A DNA stretch of 64,000 nt from JAXGPL01 sp040766985 (GCA_040766985.1 JAXGPL010000002.1:1-64000), one strand, 5' to 3'. Positions 10,766 to 20,051 are shown, numbered from the stretch's first letter. A program made the numbers and translations. The notes: generated by a model from the sequence alone, not told the origin.

Positions 10766-11170
10766 ATGAGCAAGGCACTCGATCACATCGGCGTGGCGGT
10801 CAAGGACACCGAAGCAGCACTGAAGCTCTACCGGGACGTCCTCGGGCTGGCGGTGGAGGCGACCGAGACTGTTGCCGATCAGGGTGTCAAGGCCACCATG
10901 CTGGCCTTGGGCAATACCCACGTCGAGCTCCTGGAGCCGGCCGGACCGGAAACCCCGGTGGGCAAATTCCTGGAGTCGCGCGGCGAGGGCATTCACCACA
11001 TTTCGATCGCTGTGCCGGACGTGGCCGCAGCGTTGGAGGCGGCCAGAGCGGCCGGGCTCCGCCTGATTGACCAGGCTCCTCGCAGGGGCGCGGGGGGGAA
11101 ACTGATTGCATTCCTGCACCCCAAGTCCTGCGGCGGAGTGCTGATCGAATTGAGCCAGAAGGGGACCTAG
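10766..11170 (+). CDS. mce: Methylmalonyl-CoA epimerase
   Basis: A 134-residue VOC-fold protein with the paired beta-alpha-beta-beta-beta layout. Likely metal ligands are the histidines in KALDHIGVAVKDTEAALKLY and GIHHISIAVPD and the glutamates in HVELLEP and VLIELSQ. It converts (R)- to (S)-methylmalonyl-CoA and thus links the mutase before it with the carboxyltransferase 6 nt after it. ATG 10766 follows GGGAGGGAGGAAGACG. Confidence 0.92.
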   Translation: MSKALDHIGVAVKDTEAALKLYRDVLGLAVEATETVADQGVKATMLALGNTHVELLEPAGPETPVGKFLESRGEGIHHISIAVPDVAAALEAARAAGLRLIDQAPRRGAGGKLIAFLHPKSCGGVLIELSQKGT

Positions 11171-11176
11171 GACACA

Positions 11177-12727
11177 ATGAGCGTCAATGAAAAGATTGCA
11201 GCTCTAGAGGCGGCAAAGGCCAAAGTCCAGGCGGGGGGCGGCGAGAGGCGTATCACTCGCCAGCACGAAGCGAACAAGCTGACGGCTCGCGAACGGCTGG
11301 CAGCCCTGTTTGACGCCGGCACCTTTGTCGAGCTGGACATGTTCGTCAAGCACCGGTGCACGGATTTCGGGATGGCCGGGACCGAAGCGCCGGGCGAGGG
11401 AGTCGTGACTGGTTTCGGAAAGGTGCAGGGGCGGCTCGTCTATGCCTTCGCGCAGGACTTCACGGTCATCGGCGGCACCCTCGGCGAGGCCCACGCCAAC
11501 AAGATCGTAAAGGTCATGGAAACCGCCGCCAAGGTGGGCGCTCCGCTAATCGGGATCAACGATTCGGGCGGCGCGCGGATCCAAGAGGGCGTCGACGCCC
11601 TCGACGGGTACGGCAAGATCTTCTACCGCAACACCCTTTGTTCAGGCGTCATCCCGCAGATTTCCGTGATAGCGGGGCCGTGCGCGGGCGGCGCGGTATA
11701 TTCCCCAGCTCTGACCGATTTCGTCTTCATGGTCGCCAAGTCGAGCCAAATGTTCATCACCGGACCACAGGTGATCAAGGCGGTCACGGGCGAGGAAGTG
11801 AGCCTTGAGGACCTCGGCGGCGCCTCGACCCATAACCAGACCAGCGGCGTGGCGCACTTCTACGCGGCCAACGAGCAGGATTGCCTTGATCAGGTCAAGA
11901 AACTGCTGAGCTTCCTGCCGGCCAACAACATCGAGGACCCCCCGATGGGCGAAGGAGACGACGATATCGAGCGGCGCGAGGCCGCCCTGGACACGATCGT
12001 GCCGGTCGACTCGAACCGGCCGTATGACGTACGCGATGTGATCAAGCTGATCGTTGACGACGCCGACCTGTTCGAGGTGCACCAGTGGTATGCGACAAAC
12101 ATGGTCACCGGGTTTGCGCGTTTGGGCGGCCAGGTCATCGGAGTGATCGCCAACCAGCCCAAGGTCTTGGCCGGATGCATCGACATCAACGCGTCCGACA
12201 AAGCCTCCCGGTTTGTGCGGTTCTGCGACTCCTTCAATATCCCGCTGGTGACGTTCGTGGATACGCCGGGATACCTCCCAGGCACTGCGCAGGAGTACGG
12301 CGGGATCATCCGGCACGGGGCCAAGCTGCTGTATGCTTACTCCGAGGCCACGGTTCCAAAGCTGACGGTCGTCCTCCGAAAGGCCTACGGCGGAGCTTAC
12401 CTCGCGATGTGCGCGCGTTCGCTCGGCGCCGACTTTACGGTTGCCTGGCCGACAGCGGAAATCGCAGTGATGGGGCCTGAGGGCGCAGCGAATATCATCT
12501 TCCGCAACGAGATCGAGAAGGCGGAGAACCCGGCCGAATTCCGCAAGCAGAAGGAAGCCGAGTATCGCGCCATGTTCGCGACGCCGTATCCCGCGGCCGC
12601 GCGCGGGTTCGTGGATGCCGTTGTGGCGCCGCGGGAGTCGCGGCCGGTGCTCGCTCAGGCGCTCGCCTCACTTGCGAGCACGCGGGAATCCCGGCCGGCC
12701 AAGAAGCACGGCAACCTGCCGGTTTAG
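11177..12727 (+). CDS. mmdA: Methylmalonyl-CoA decarboxylase / propionyl-CoA carboxylase carboxyltransferase subunit
   Basis: A 516-residue acyl-CoA carboxyltransferase, typical length. Motifs: RLAALFDAGTFVELD, the N-terminal oxyanion region GINDSGGARIQEGVDAL, ISVIAGPCAGGAVYSPALTD, and the C-terminal half FVDTPGYLPGTAQEYGGIIRHGAK with KAYGGAYLAM. The biotin carrier and a small protein follow, but no biotin carboxylase is nearby, which favours a decarboxylase or transcarboxylase role (MmdA, methylmalonyl-CoA to propionyl-CoA) over an ATP-dependent carboxylase. Whether it is a sodium pump cannot be said, as no MmdB-like membrane subunit is seen. Confidence 0.9.
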   Translation: MSVNEKIAALEAAKAKVQAGGGERRITRQHEANKLTARERLAALFDAGTFVELDMFVKHRCTDFGMAGTEAPGEGVVTGFGKVQGRLVYAFAQDFTVIGGTLGEAHANKIVKVMETAAKVGAPLIGINDSGGARIQEGVDALDGYGKIFYRNTLCSGVIPQISVIAGPCAGGAVYSPALTDFVFMVAKSSQMFITGPQVIKAVTGEEVSLEDLGGASTHNQTSGVAHFYAANEQDCLDQVKKLLSFLPANNIEDPPMGEGDDDIERREAALDTIVPVDSNRPYDVRDVIKLIVDDADLFEVHQWYATNMVTGFARLGGQVIGVIANQPKVLAGCIDINASDKASRFVRFCDSFNIPLVTFVDTPGYLPGTAQEYGGIIRHGAKLLYAYSEATVPKLTVVLRKAYGGAYLAMCARSLGADFTVAWPTAEIAVMGPEGAANIIFRNEIEKAENPAEFRKQKEAEYRAMFATPYPAAARGFVDAVVAPRESRPVLAQALASLASTRESRPAKKHGNLPV

Positions 12728-12740
12728 GCCGGAGGGCGAA

Positions 12741-13016
12741 GTGAGCGTGCATACGGGCAACGAGCCCCAGATCGCAGCGGCGATCGCCGCCGCGCTGGTC
12801 GCCGGGTGCGCGGTTGGTGGCCGGAGCGGCCACTCCCATGAGGCCACGGCTGCCTTTGGGGGCCTTTCAGGCGACCGGAGCCGGGAAGGCGCCTCCGCCT
12901 GCGGAGAGGCCGGAGGCGGAGCCGGGGCATGGGCCGTCCTGTCGCGCCACATGGCATTGGCACGGACGCAACGGACAGCGAGGACATTTCCGAGGAGAAG
13001 GGGTCGACACGAGTGA
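12741..13016 (+). CDS. Small protein between carboxyltransferase and biotin carrier
   Basis: A 91-residue frame from GTG 12741, 13 nt after mmdA with GGAGGGCGAA before it, ending in a GTGA overlap with the biotin carrier gene. An alanine-rich stretch (PQIAAAIAAALVAG) opens it, a low-complexity middle follows, and it ends WAVLSRHMALA plus an arginine-rich tail. Small proteins with an alanine-rich helix and a Trp-Ala-containing end occupy this slot in many mmdA operons, the position held by the OadG/MmdD-like subunit elsewhere. Homology to those is my inference; the hydrophobic stretch is short for a membrane span. Confidence 0.6.
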   Translation: MSVHTGNEPQIAAAIAAALVAGCAVGGRSGHSHEATAAFGGLSGDRSREGASACGEAGGGAGAWAVLSRHMALARTQRTARTFPRRRGRHE

Positions 13017-13507
13017 GGACCTTCCGCGTTACCGTCAACGGTCAAGTGTATGAAGTCCAGGTCGAGGAAGTAGGACAGGCGCCAAGGGTCGCCTCGGTTG
13101 CGCCGGTCGGGCAACAGCCTGCGGCGCCGCCGGTTGCGGCAGCCCCTGGACCTGCGGCTGCGCCCACCGCGCCGCCGCCGGCGCCCAAGACGGTCAGTCC
13201 GGCTCCCCAGCCTGCCGCGCCGGCTCCCCAGCCGGCTGCGCCCACGCCTGCCGCGACTGCGCCCGCCAAGGCGGCTGCCGCGCCGGTCGAGGGCGGGTCG
13301 AAGGTGACCGCTCCGCTTCCCGGCACGGTGTTGGATGTGCGCGTCGGTGCGGGGCAGCAGGTCAGCGAGGGACAGGTGTTGTGCATCCTCGAGGCCATGA
13401 AGATGGAAAACGAAATCCTCAGCCCGCAGAGCGGGACTGTAGCTCAGGTCGCGACTGGTAAAGGCCAAGCGGTCAACGTGGGCGATCTGTTGTTCGTCAT
13501 CAAGTAG
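13013..13507 (+). CDS. Biotin carboxyl carrier protein (MmdC-like)
   Basis: A 164-residue protein with three parts: an N-terminal RTFRVTVNGQVYEVQVEE strand pair, a long alanine-proline linker (about residues 35-85), and a biotinyl domain with the biotinylation motif EAMKMENE about 35 residues from the end. The linker is the usual flexible arm that swings biotin between active sites. GTG 13013 overlaps the previous stop by 4 nt, with GAGGAGAAGGGG upstream. It is the last gene of the methylmalonyl-CoA module and is followed by two hairpins. Confidence 0.9.
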   Translation: MRTFRVTVNGQVYEVQVEEVGQAPRVASVAPVGQQPAAPPVAAAPGPAAAPTAPPPAPKTVSPAPQPAAPAPQPAAPTPAATAPAKAAAAPVEGGSKVTAPLPGTVLDVRVGAGQQVSEGQVLCILEAMKMENEILSPQSGTVAQVATGKGQAVNVGDLLFVIK

Positions 13508-13511
13508 CCAT

Positions 13512-13533
13512 CAGCAATCCACCTGGATTGCTG
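13512..13533 (+). terminator. Hairpin just after the biotin carrier gene
   Basis: Perfect 9-bp stem CAGCAATCC / GGATTGCTG with a 4-nt loop, 5 nt after the stop codon. No T run follows. Confidence 0.5.
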
Positions 13534-13551
13534 GCCAGCTAACCAACGACG

Positions 13552-13577
13552 GCCGGGCCGCCATGCGGCGGCCCGGC
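13552..13577 (+). terminator. Second, very GC-rich hairpin before the folate gene
   Basis: Perfect 11-bp stem GCCGGGCCGCC / GGCGGCCCGGC with loop ATGC. Together with the hairpin at 13512 it probably ends the mutase-carboxyltransferase transcript. No T run follows. Confidence 0.45.
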
Positions 13578-13605
13578 TGCCGGCAAGCGGGGGCCGGTTT
13601 CACCG

Positions 13606-14220
13606 ATGGACGTCGACCTACTTCGTCACCTGCGCGAGGCCAAAGCGGCGATGCGCGCAACCGCCCGCACGCGCCGCTCGGCGCTTCCGGCTGAGCTAGG
13701 CAGAATCTTGAGCGCGCTCGCCACCGCGCGCATCTTGCGGTGGCCGCCGTTCCATGACGCGAATGCGGTCATGGCCTTTGCCAGTTACTCAACCGAGATC
13801 GACACCACGCCCCTGCTTAGGCAGACCCCTCGGGTTGGGCAAGCAGCTTGTCCTGCCGGTGGTGGCGTCCGGGCAACGCCGGCTCGAGTTGCGCGCGGTC
13901 ACGGATCTGTGCAACCTGCGGCCAGGTAAGTGGGGATTCCTGGAGCCGGGGCCCGAATGCCCTGCCGTCGCGATTGCCGACATCGGCCTGATCGTCGTTC
14001 CCGGGCTGGCCTTCGACGGGTACGGGCACCGCACGGGTTACGGCGGCGGGTTTTACGACCGCCTCCTTGCGCGAGCGCCAGCGGGCTGGCAGGTGGCGTC
14101 CGCCTGCCCCTGGCATGCGGTTTCGGATACGAAGTTCAGGTCGTAAAGCAGGTCCCGGCCGGGCCGGATGACGAACGCCTTGATGCTCTTTGTACCGATG
14201 CCGCTCTTGAGGGTGTTTGA
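13606..14220 (+). CDS. 5-formyltetrahydrofolate cyclo-ligase (two frameshifts)
   Basis: The enzyme closes 5-formyl-THF to methenyl-THF using ATP (YgfA/MTHFS family). Three frames must be joined: LRHLREAKAAMRATARTRRS to STEIDTTPLLR from ATG 13606; then GLGKQLVLPVV, the signature VPGLAFDGYGHRTGYGGGFYDRLL (split across nt 14000-14070), and VASACP; then GYEVQVVKQVPAGPDDERLD to the TGA at 14218-14220. Breaks fall near 13820 and 14112. The joined length, about 204 aa, is normal. The stop overlaps the next start as TTGA. Confidence 0.82.
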
Positions 14221-15075
14221 CAGGGGGCCGACCGGAGTTGGAACGGGATACCGCCTCACGTGATCGCCGCGCCAGGTTGATCATCTACGCAGCTTTGGCA
14301 GTCCTCATCGCCGTCGGGTTGCTCTTCCCGTCGATCCTCAAGAACGCGGTTTCCACGGAGGCCATGCAGGCCTACCAGCTCGTCGACACGGCGGGCAACG
14401 GGGGCTTCGTTTTCGTCGCCGTGGACGCGCCCTTCGGCGAAGCCCCGCGGCAACTGACGGCACTCGTGCGGCAAACACTGTCCTCGGGTGCAATGGTGAT
14501 AACCGCGAGCACCACCGAATCCGGAGCCGGAGACCTTGAGCGTCTTCTGCGCGGTCAACTGAGCGCCAGCCGGCGGACATACGGCCAAGCCGCAATCAAC
14601 CTGGGCTGTCGTCCCGGAGGGGTGGTTTACCTCGAGGGGCTCGCCAGGAGCCGCATCCGCTGCGCAGGGGCGCGACCACGCAGGCGAAGACCTGGAGTTG
14701 CTCCAGCTTGCCCATTCCTTTCGAAGGCTCGACGATGCCAGGCTGTTCGTTTTTGTCACCGGAGGGGGACACGGCCGCAGTGCGTTCGGCGCACAGCATC
14801 GCCTATGCTAACGCGGTGCAGGTATTGCTGGGGGTCTCCGGGGAAGAAGCCGTAAACACCGGCGACTCAAATGTGGCAGGAAGGGCGGGTCGGGCCCTGG
14901 CGGGCGCCAGGACAACCGCCGACTACGAATCCCTGGTCGCGGGCAGGGGGCGCCGTCCAGGCACCTGACCGCGCTGACCCTCGGCACGTTGTTCGTAATG
15001 TTCATCATCCTTTGGGCTTTTCTAAGCGGCCCGATCAGCAGGCGCCGCGCGCCTTCAGCGGGGACCAGAACGTGA
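14217..15075 (+). CDS. Unrecognised membrane protein with N- and C-terminal TM segments (frameshifted)
   Basis: The TTG start overlaps the cyclo-ligase stop. The N-terminal part has a membrane segment (LIIYAALAVLIAVGLLFP), then a soluble domain (AYQLVDTAGNGGFVFVAVDA; LERLLRGQLSASRRTYGQ; INLGCRPGGVVYLEGL) resembling conserved hypothetical proteins of Clostridia. After about 14640 the frame is lost; LELLQLAHSFRRLDDARLFV, HSIAYANAVQVLLGVSGEEA and a C-terminal helix LTLGTLFVMFIILWAFLSG lie in other frames, ending at TGA 15073-15075, which overlaps the next GTG. At least three indels. Two membrane anchors around an extracytoplasmic or cytoplasmic domain are visible; function unknown. Confidence 0.62.
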
Positions 15076-15953
15076 ATCCAGTTTTTCTCGACGGCAAGTA
15101 CGGCACAACCGAGGATATAAAGGTCAGCGTACTCGATCGCGGCTCGTTCGGCGACGGAGTATACGAGGTCTACCGCCTTTACGGCAAGAACCCCTTCACC
15201 CGCGACCTTCACCTCGCCAGGCTGGAGCGCAGCCTGAAGGGGATCGAGCCGCTGCGCCCTATCCGGCGGAGCAGTTCAGGGCGATCCTGGGACGAAATCC
15301 AGGCCAAGAGCCCGCCCAACTCCTACATCTACATCCATGTCACGAGGGGCGTCGCCCCGCGCCGGCACGCGTTCCCGGCGGAACAAAAACCAAGCCTGAT
15401 GGTCATGTCCGTGCCGATGGGCGCCATTCCTGCCGAGATGTTCACCGCTGGCATCGGTCTCCGCAGCCAGGCCGACGACCGGTGGCTGCACTGCACCGTC
15501 AAGTCCCTAAACCTCCTTGCCAACTGCAAGGCGATGACGATGGCCAATCGCGCGGGGTCGTTCGAAGCGTTGCTCGTGGGCAGCGACGGGCTGATCAACG
15601 AGAGCGCTGCGTCGAGCTTCTTCGCCGTCGTCGACGGGGTGGTCCGGACGGCGCCGCTCGACCGCAATATCCTGCCGGGCGTGACGCGGCACATCGTGCT
15701 TGGCCTGTGTTCTGCCAACGGGATCGCGGCGTCGGAGCGGGCGGTTTCGATGGCCGAGCTGGCCGGCGCCTGCGAAGCGTTCATCACCAACAGCGCGTAC
15801 GAGATCCTGCCCGTCACTTCGGTCGACGGGAGTCCAGTCGGCGACGGGCGGCCGGGGCCGGTGACCAAACGGCTGATGGGGCTCTTCGTGGCAAAGGTCG
15901 CAGCCGAGACCGGCGGGCACGCGGAGTGCGCAGTCACGGTCGATGGCGAATAG
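15072..15953 (+). CDS. Class IV aminotransferase, D-amino-acid or branched-chain type
   Basis: About 293 residues of the PLP fold-type IV family: SVLDRGSFGDGVYEVYRL near the N-terminus, the lysine motif CTVKSLNLLANC, the GLINESAASSFFAVVDG region and LPGVTRHIVL. This layout fits D-alanine transaminase; branched-chain aminotransferase or aminodeoxychorismate lyase are alternatives. GTG 15072 overlaps the previous stop. Between about 15252 and 15292 the residues (LRPIRRSSSGRSW) are atypical, while a neighbouring frame there reads the expected PYPAEQFRAIL, so a pair of compensating indels is likely. Confidence 0.8.
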   Translation: MNPVFLDGKYGTTEDIKVSVLDRGSFGDGVYEVYRLYGKNPFTRDLHLARLERSLKGIEPLRPIRRSSSGRSWDEIQAKSPPNSYIYIHVTRGVAPRRHAFPAEQKPSLMVMSVPMGAIPAEMFTAGIGLRSQADDRWLHCTVKSLNLLANCKAMTMANRAGSFEALLVGSDGLINESAASSFFAVVDGVVRTAPLDRNILPGVTRHIVLGLCSANGIAASERAVSMAELAGACEAFITNSAYEILPVTSVDGSPVGDGRPGPVTKRLMGLFVAKVAAETGGHAECAVTVDGE

Positions 15954-16003
15954 CGTCGTCTGGGGACACCTAACGCGGAAGTCGACGGGGGACATTGTGA
16001 CCA

Positions 16004-17566
16004 ATGGATAACACAACGATCTATTCGTGGATCCCTGGGGCGGTTGCTTTCCTGCCGCTGGTCGCCCAGCTTGCCGTACTGGCATTGGGGCAACGTCGTG
16101 CGGCTGCTCGCGATGCTGTGCTCGTTGCCACGTCAGGCGCCGCCGCCATCCTGGCACTGACGATGTGGCCCCACATCGCGGCGGGGCGCGTGCTCGTCAG
16201 CAGAATCGTCAACCTTGTGCCGCCGCTCAGGCTGTCCTTCCGTGTCGATACGCTGGGCTTTTTTGTAACGTGCGTGGCAGCCTTCGTCTGGTTTCTGGTG
16301 GCCGTGTACGCTGTCGGCTATATGCGTGGGGAGCACAACCAGACGCGATTCTACGTTTTCTTCCTGCTCGGGCTGTCCGGCGCTTTAGGCACCTTTGTAG
16401 CCGGGGACCTTTTCACCATGTTCTTGTTCTTTGAGTTGGTCTCCATCACGGCCTACGTTCTTGTCGTTCACGAGGGCACGCCCAAAGCGATGCAGGCAGG
16501 GCTGAAGTACATCTTCATGACGCTGCTCAGCAGCCTCGGTTTCTTCTTCGCGCTTGTGGCGACCGAACGGCTCGGCGGTACGTTGGATCTCGGGCAGGTG
16601 GGTTTGATCAAGGAAGCGTCTCCGCTCGCGTTGGGTGCGTTTATCGGGTTTCTTGTGGCGTTCGGGCTCAAGGCGGGCTTGGTCCCACTACATGTTTGGC
16701 TTTCCGACGCCCATCCTGTCGCGCCGTCCCCTGCGAGCGCTCTGCTATCAGGGATCATGCTCAAGACAGGCGCGTACGGGCTGTTCCGCGTGGTGTTCAA
16801 CGTCTTCGGCGGCGGGTTTTTCTCCGGTGTCGGTTGGTTGTACTGGGTCCAGGTCGCTGCGGCCGTGACCATCGTCCTCGGGAGCGCCGTTGCAGTGACT
16901 CAAACCGACCTCAAACGGCGGCTTGCCTATTCCAGCGTCGGCCAGATGGGGTACATTGCCCTTGGTATCACCCTGCTGACCGAGTGGGGAGTGACGGGCG
17001 CCGTGTTTCACGTGTTCACCCATGCCGTCGTCAAGAGCTTGTTGTTCCTCTCCGCCGGGTCGATCATTCGCCAGACGGGTCTGCGGGATGTCCGCGACCT
17101 CGGCGGCGTGAGTTCGCGCCTGCCGGTGACCATGGCGTGCTTCACCGTCGGGGCGCTGACCATTACCGGCATCCCGCCGATGAACGGCTTCCTTAGCGAG
17201 TGGTGCCTGATGCGGGGATCGCTTGCGGCAGGGCGCCCGGTATTTGCAGTGCTGCTGCTATTGAGCAGTCTCATGAATGCCGCTTACTACCTCCCGATCG
17301 TGATTTCCGCCTACTTTGGCAAACCGAAAACCCGGGTCCACATCGGCGAAGTGCATGAAGAACACGGCGTGGTCACGCACGTGACGACCGAGGCGCCGCC
17401 GCCGATCATCCCGCATCGCCGGCTAGAGTGGCTACGGGAAGCGCCCGCGACAATGTTGGTTCCGATGCTGGTGCTAGCCGTAGGATGTATTCTCTTCGCG
17501 TTCTTGCCCACCAATTGGCCACTTGCAGTCTCCGGGGCAGCCGCCAGAACACTTCTGGGGCTGTAG
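16004..17566 (+). CDS. Complex I/Mrp-type proton-conducting membrane subunit (NuoM/MrpD-like)
   Basis: A 520-residue protein with about 14 predicted membrane helices. The proton-channel residues of the family are present: glutamate in FFELVSITAYVLVVHEG, lysine in GLKAGLVPLHVWL, and the lysine in VTQTDLKRRLAYSSVGQMGY. HPVAPSPASALLSGIMLKTG is the family core. Such subunits translocate H+ or Na+ in complex I, Mrp antiporters and membrane hydrogenases. No hydrophilic, hydrogenase or other Mrp subunit lies nearby; only a second channel subunit follows 20 nt later. The partner complex is unknown. Confidence 0.85.
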   Translation: MDNTTIYSWIPGAVAFLPLVAQLAVLALGQRRAAARDAVLVATSGAAAILALTMWPHIAAGRVLVSRIVNLVPPLRLSFRVDTLGFFVTCVAAFVWFLVAVYAVGYMRGEHNQTRFYVFFLLGLSGALGTFVAGDLFTMFLFFELVSITAYVLVVHEGTPKAMQAGLKYIFMTLLSSLGFFFALVATERLGGTLDLGQVGLIKEASPLALGAFIGFLVAFGLKAGLVPLHVWLSDAHPVAPSPASALLSGIMLKTGAYGLFRVVFNVFGGGFFSGVGWLYWVQVAAAVTIVLGSAVAVTQTDLKRRLAYSSVGQMGYIALGITLLTEWGVTGAVFHVFTHAVVKSLLFLSAGSIIRQTGLRDVRDLGGVSSRLPVTMACFTVGALTITGIPPMNGFLSEWCLMRGSLAAGRPVFAVLLLLSSLMNAAYYLPIVISAYFGKPKTRVHIGEVHEEHGVVTHVTTEAPPPIIPHRRLEWLREAPATMLVPMLVLAVGCILFAFLPTNWPLAVSGAAARTLLGL

Positions 17567-17586
17567 AGCGGACGTTGGACTGGCTT

Positions 17587-20051
17587 ATGGCGGCATCCAC
17601 CGCCCACGGAGCAGCCCAAGCTGTAGGCGGGCACGAGGGAGCGGCCGGGCCCGCGGCTTGGGCTTGGGTCTTGTTGCCGCTCATCCCGGTTGCGATGGCG
17701 CTCCTCGGCGCCCCCGTCCGGGCCTCGTTGGGGATCGGTGAAGAGCGGAGGGCTTCGTTCTGCAACTGGTGGGCCGTAGCCGCATGCTCCGCCACCTTGC
17801 GCTGCTGGTCTCGCTGTGGGCCGGTGGCGCCTTCCTGGGCGCAGCCGGAATCGCCGGAGTGGCGGGGGTGGGGACTACAATTCTCGATAACCCCCGCCAG
17901 CCTATTGTTCTCGCTCTTTTCCACTTGGCTCTGGCTCTTGGCCTCGTTGTTCTCACGCAGTTACCTTAGCCGTGGCCACGGCCACGCTCGTTACTACTTC
18001 TACTTCCTGTTGTGCCTGGGTGGGACGCTCGGGACATTTCTCGCGGCAAACCTGCTCACGCTATTCGTCTTCTTTGAGATTGTGTCTCTCGGGGGCATAT
18101 CCGCTGGTAGTGCACGAGGAAACCGGCGAAGCCCACGCCTCGGGGGAGGCTTTACCTCTATATCAGCATCATCGGCGGCTTGTGTGTGTTTCTCGGCACG
18201 GTGCTGCTACACGAATACCAGCTCGTCGCGGGCGCCCTCTTGCTCGCCGGCTTCGGGGTCAAGGCCGGCATTGTGCCGGTGCACATCTGGCTTCCGCGGG
18301 CCCATCCGGTCGCTCCGTCTCCCGCCAGCGCGCTTCTGTCTGGGGTGATGATCAAGACCGGGGCGTGGGGCATCTACCAGGTACTCCGGACGGTCACGGG
18401 TGGTGGTGGCGGGGGCTGGCTGCCGCGAGCGGTGCTGGCCACTTGTTGCCGTCGCTGCTTCGAAGGCAATGCTTCTCGCGCAAGTTCTTGTCCCTATGGC
18501 GGTCACAACAATGATGCTGGGAGCGTTTCTGGCCTCTTTGAAACCAACGCTAAGCGAGTCCTGGCCTACAGCAGCGTCAGCCAGATCGGTTACGTCGCGC
18601 TCGGCGCCGCGATGGCGGGCCTCCTTGGTGACTCGAGGCGATGGGCGCGGCGGGTTTCGCGTACCATGCCTTGGCTCATGCCTTGTTCAAGGCGACGATG
18701 TTCTTCTCGTCGGCGTCGTGTACCTGAAGACCCACGATCTGGACATCCGCCGTATCGCCCGCTGGGGCGCGACTTCGTGACCGCGGCGGTATTCGCCTTG
18801 GCTGTACTCGGCATTGGTGGATTCGGGTTCAGCGGCTATCCGTCGAAGACTCTGCTCCACGACGCTATCCTGCTGCGCGAGCGTCCGGGCGGAGCGGCCT
18901 TCGCGACGGTGGAGATCGCCTTCACGATTACCAGCGCGCTCACAGTCGCATACACGAGCAAGCTATGGTATTTTCTGTTCCTGCGCAAGCCGGGTCGCCG
19001 TCCGGTGGCGGTCGCGGAGGGTCATCCAGCCGGTGAAGAGGGCTTTCGCAGCCAGAGCGCAGCAGAACACGCCGAACCGCACGAATCGCGGGGCGAGAAG
19101 ATTCTCGCACTGGCATGTTCGATCCCCCTGTTGATCGCCGGGCTAGCCTCGGGGAGCGTCCTTTCCGGCTTGATACTGCCTTTTGCAGTCGCCACCGGCT
19201 ATTCACACCAGGCCCTGCACCACGTCGAGCATCTGGCGCTATTCGCCAGCGAGCCGCTGGCGGCCGCAGCTATACCACTGGCGGGCGGCGTCATTGGCTT
19301 CACCGCCCTCGGGCTCCTGCGGTTTCCGGGCCCGCTTTTGGCCGGCCTGCCCTCGATCGAGGGGTGCGTGGTGCGCCCGCTGGTTGCGCTTGCCGGCCTG
19401 TTTGCACAGCTGTTCGCGGGACTCGACGCGGTGGTCAACGCCGCTTACAGAGGGCTGGTCCGCGTCGGCGCCAAGGCCGCGAACCTAGTCCAAACCGCGG
19501 ACTCCCTTGTCAATCGTGCCTTCGTGGACGGACCGCGCGGGGCGTTCGCGCTGGCTCGCGCCGTGACCTCAGTGGATTGGGCAGTGGACTCCGCAGTGAA
19601 CGGGTCGGCGCAAGTTGGCGCGGGGATCGCCCGGGCGTTCACCATTGTGGACGAGGGCATGGACCACTTGCTCGTGGGGTCAGCTGACGCGGGAATGCTG
19701 GCGGCCCGCGCCTGCACGGTCGTGGACAACACAATGGACTTCATCGTGGTCGGATCCGCGCCCGCGGCAGAACGTGCCGCCGTGGCTGTAACGAAGGGCA
19801 ACACATTCCTCGAAGACGGGTTTGTTGCCGCTTCCGAGGGCGCCGCGCTGGCGGTCCTGCGGCTTGCCCCCGACCACCGCAGGCGAGGGGCGGGAAAGGA
19901 GTTGGGCGACAAGACGACCGCGCGTTACGATCGGGTGACGCGGCTCCGAGCAGGACCTTTGTCCCCCTCGTGGACGCTAGGCAATCTAGGTTTTGCTGTC
20001 GCGGTGATTGCTGCATTCGCAACGTTCATTATCATTGCGGTAGCCCTCTAG
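17587..20051 (+). CDS. Second proton-conducting subunit (NuoL-like) with repeat-bearing C-terminal extension, many frameshifts
   Basis: Joined frames give about 820 residues. The N-terminal half needs about eight frame switches (near 17775, 17865, 18095, 18150, 18435, 18540, 18635, 18740) but reads as a NuoL/M channel: RYYFYFLLCLGGTLGTFLAA, FFEIVSL, AYPLVVHEETG, GVKAGIVPVHIWLPRAHPV, NAKRVLAYSSVSQIGYVALG, FGFSGYPSKTLLHDAIL. The frame is then intact to 20051. After the helices come six tandem 25-residue repeats and a last membrane helix (GFAVAVIAAFATFIIIAVAL). It pairs with the preceding gene as two channel subunits. Function: inferred ion translocation; partner unknown. Confidence 0.75.
19413..19862 (+). 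repeat. Six tandem 25-residue repeats in the NuoL-like protein
   Basis: Six units of exactly 75 nt start at 19413, 19488, 19563, 19638, 19713 and 19788. The best-matching units read VTSVDWAVDSAVNGSAQVG, FTIVDEGMDHLLVGSADAG and CTVVDNTMDFIVVGSAPAA. Shared pattern: aspartate at unit position 5 and aspartate or asparagine at 9 in most units, a G or G-S pair near 14-15 and an alanine-rich end. The DNA has diverged, so these are old protein repeats. They recall the VDGxVNG motif of NuoL C-termini. Confidence 0.75.
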
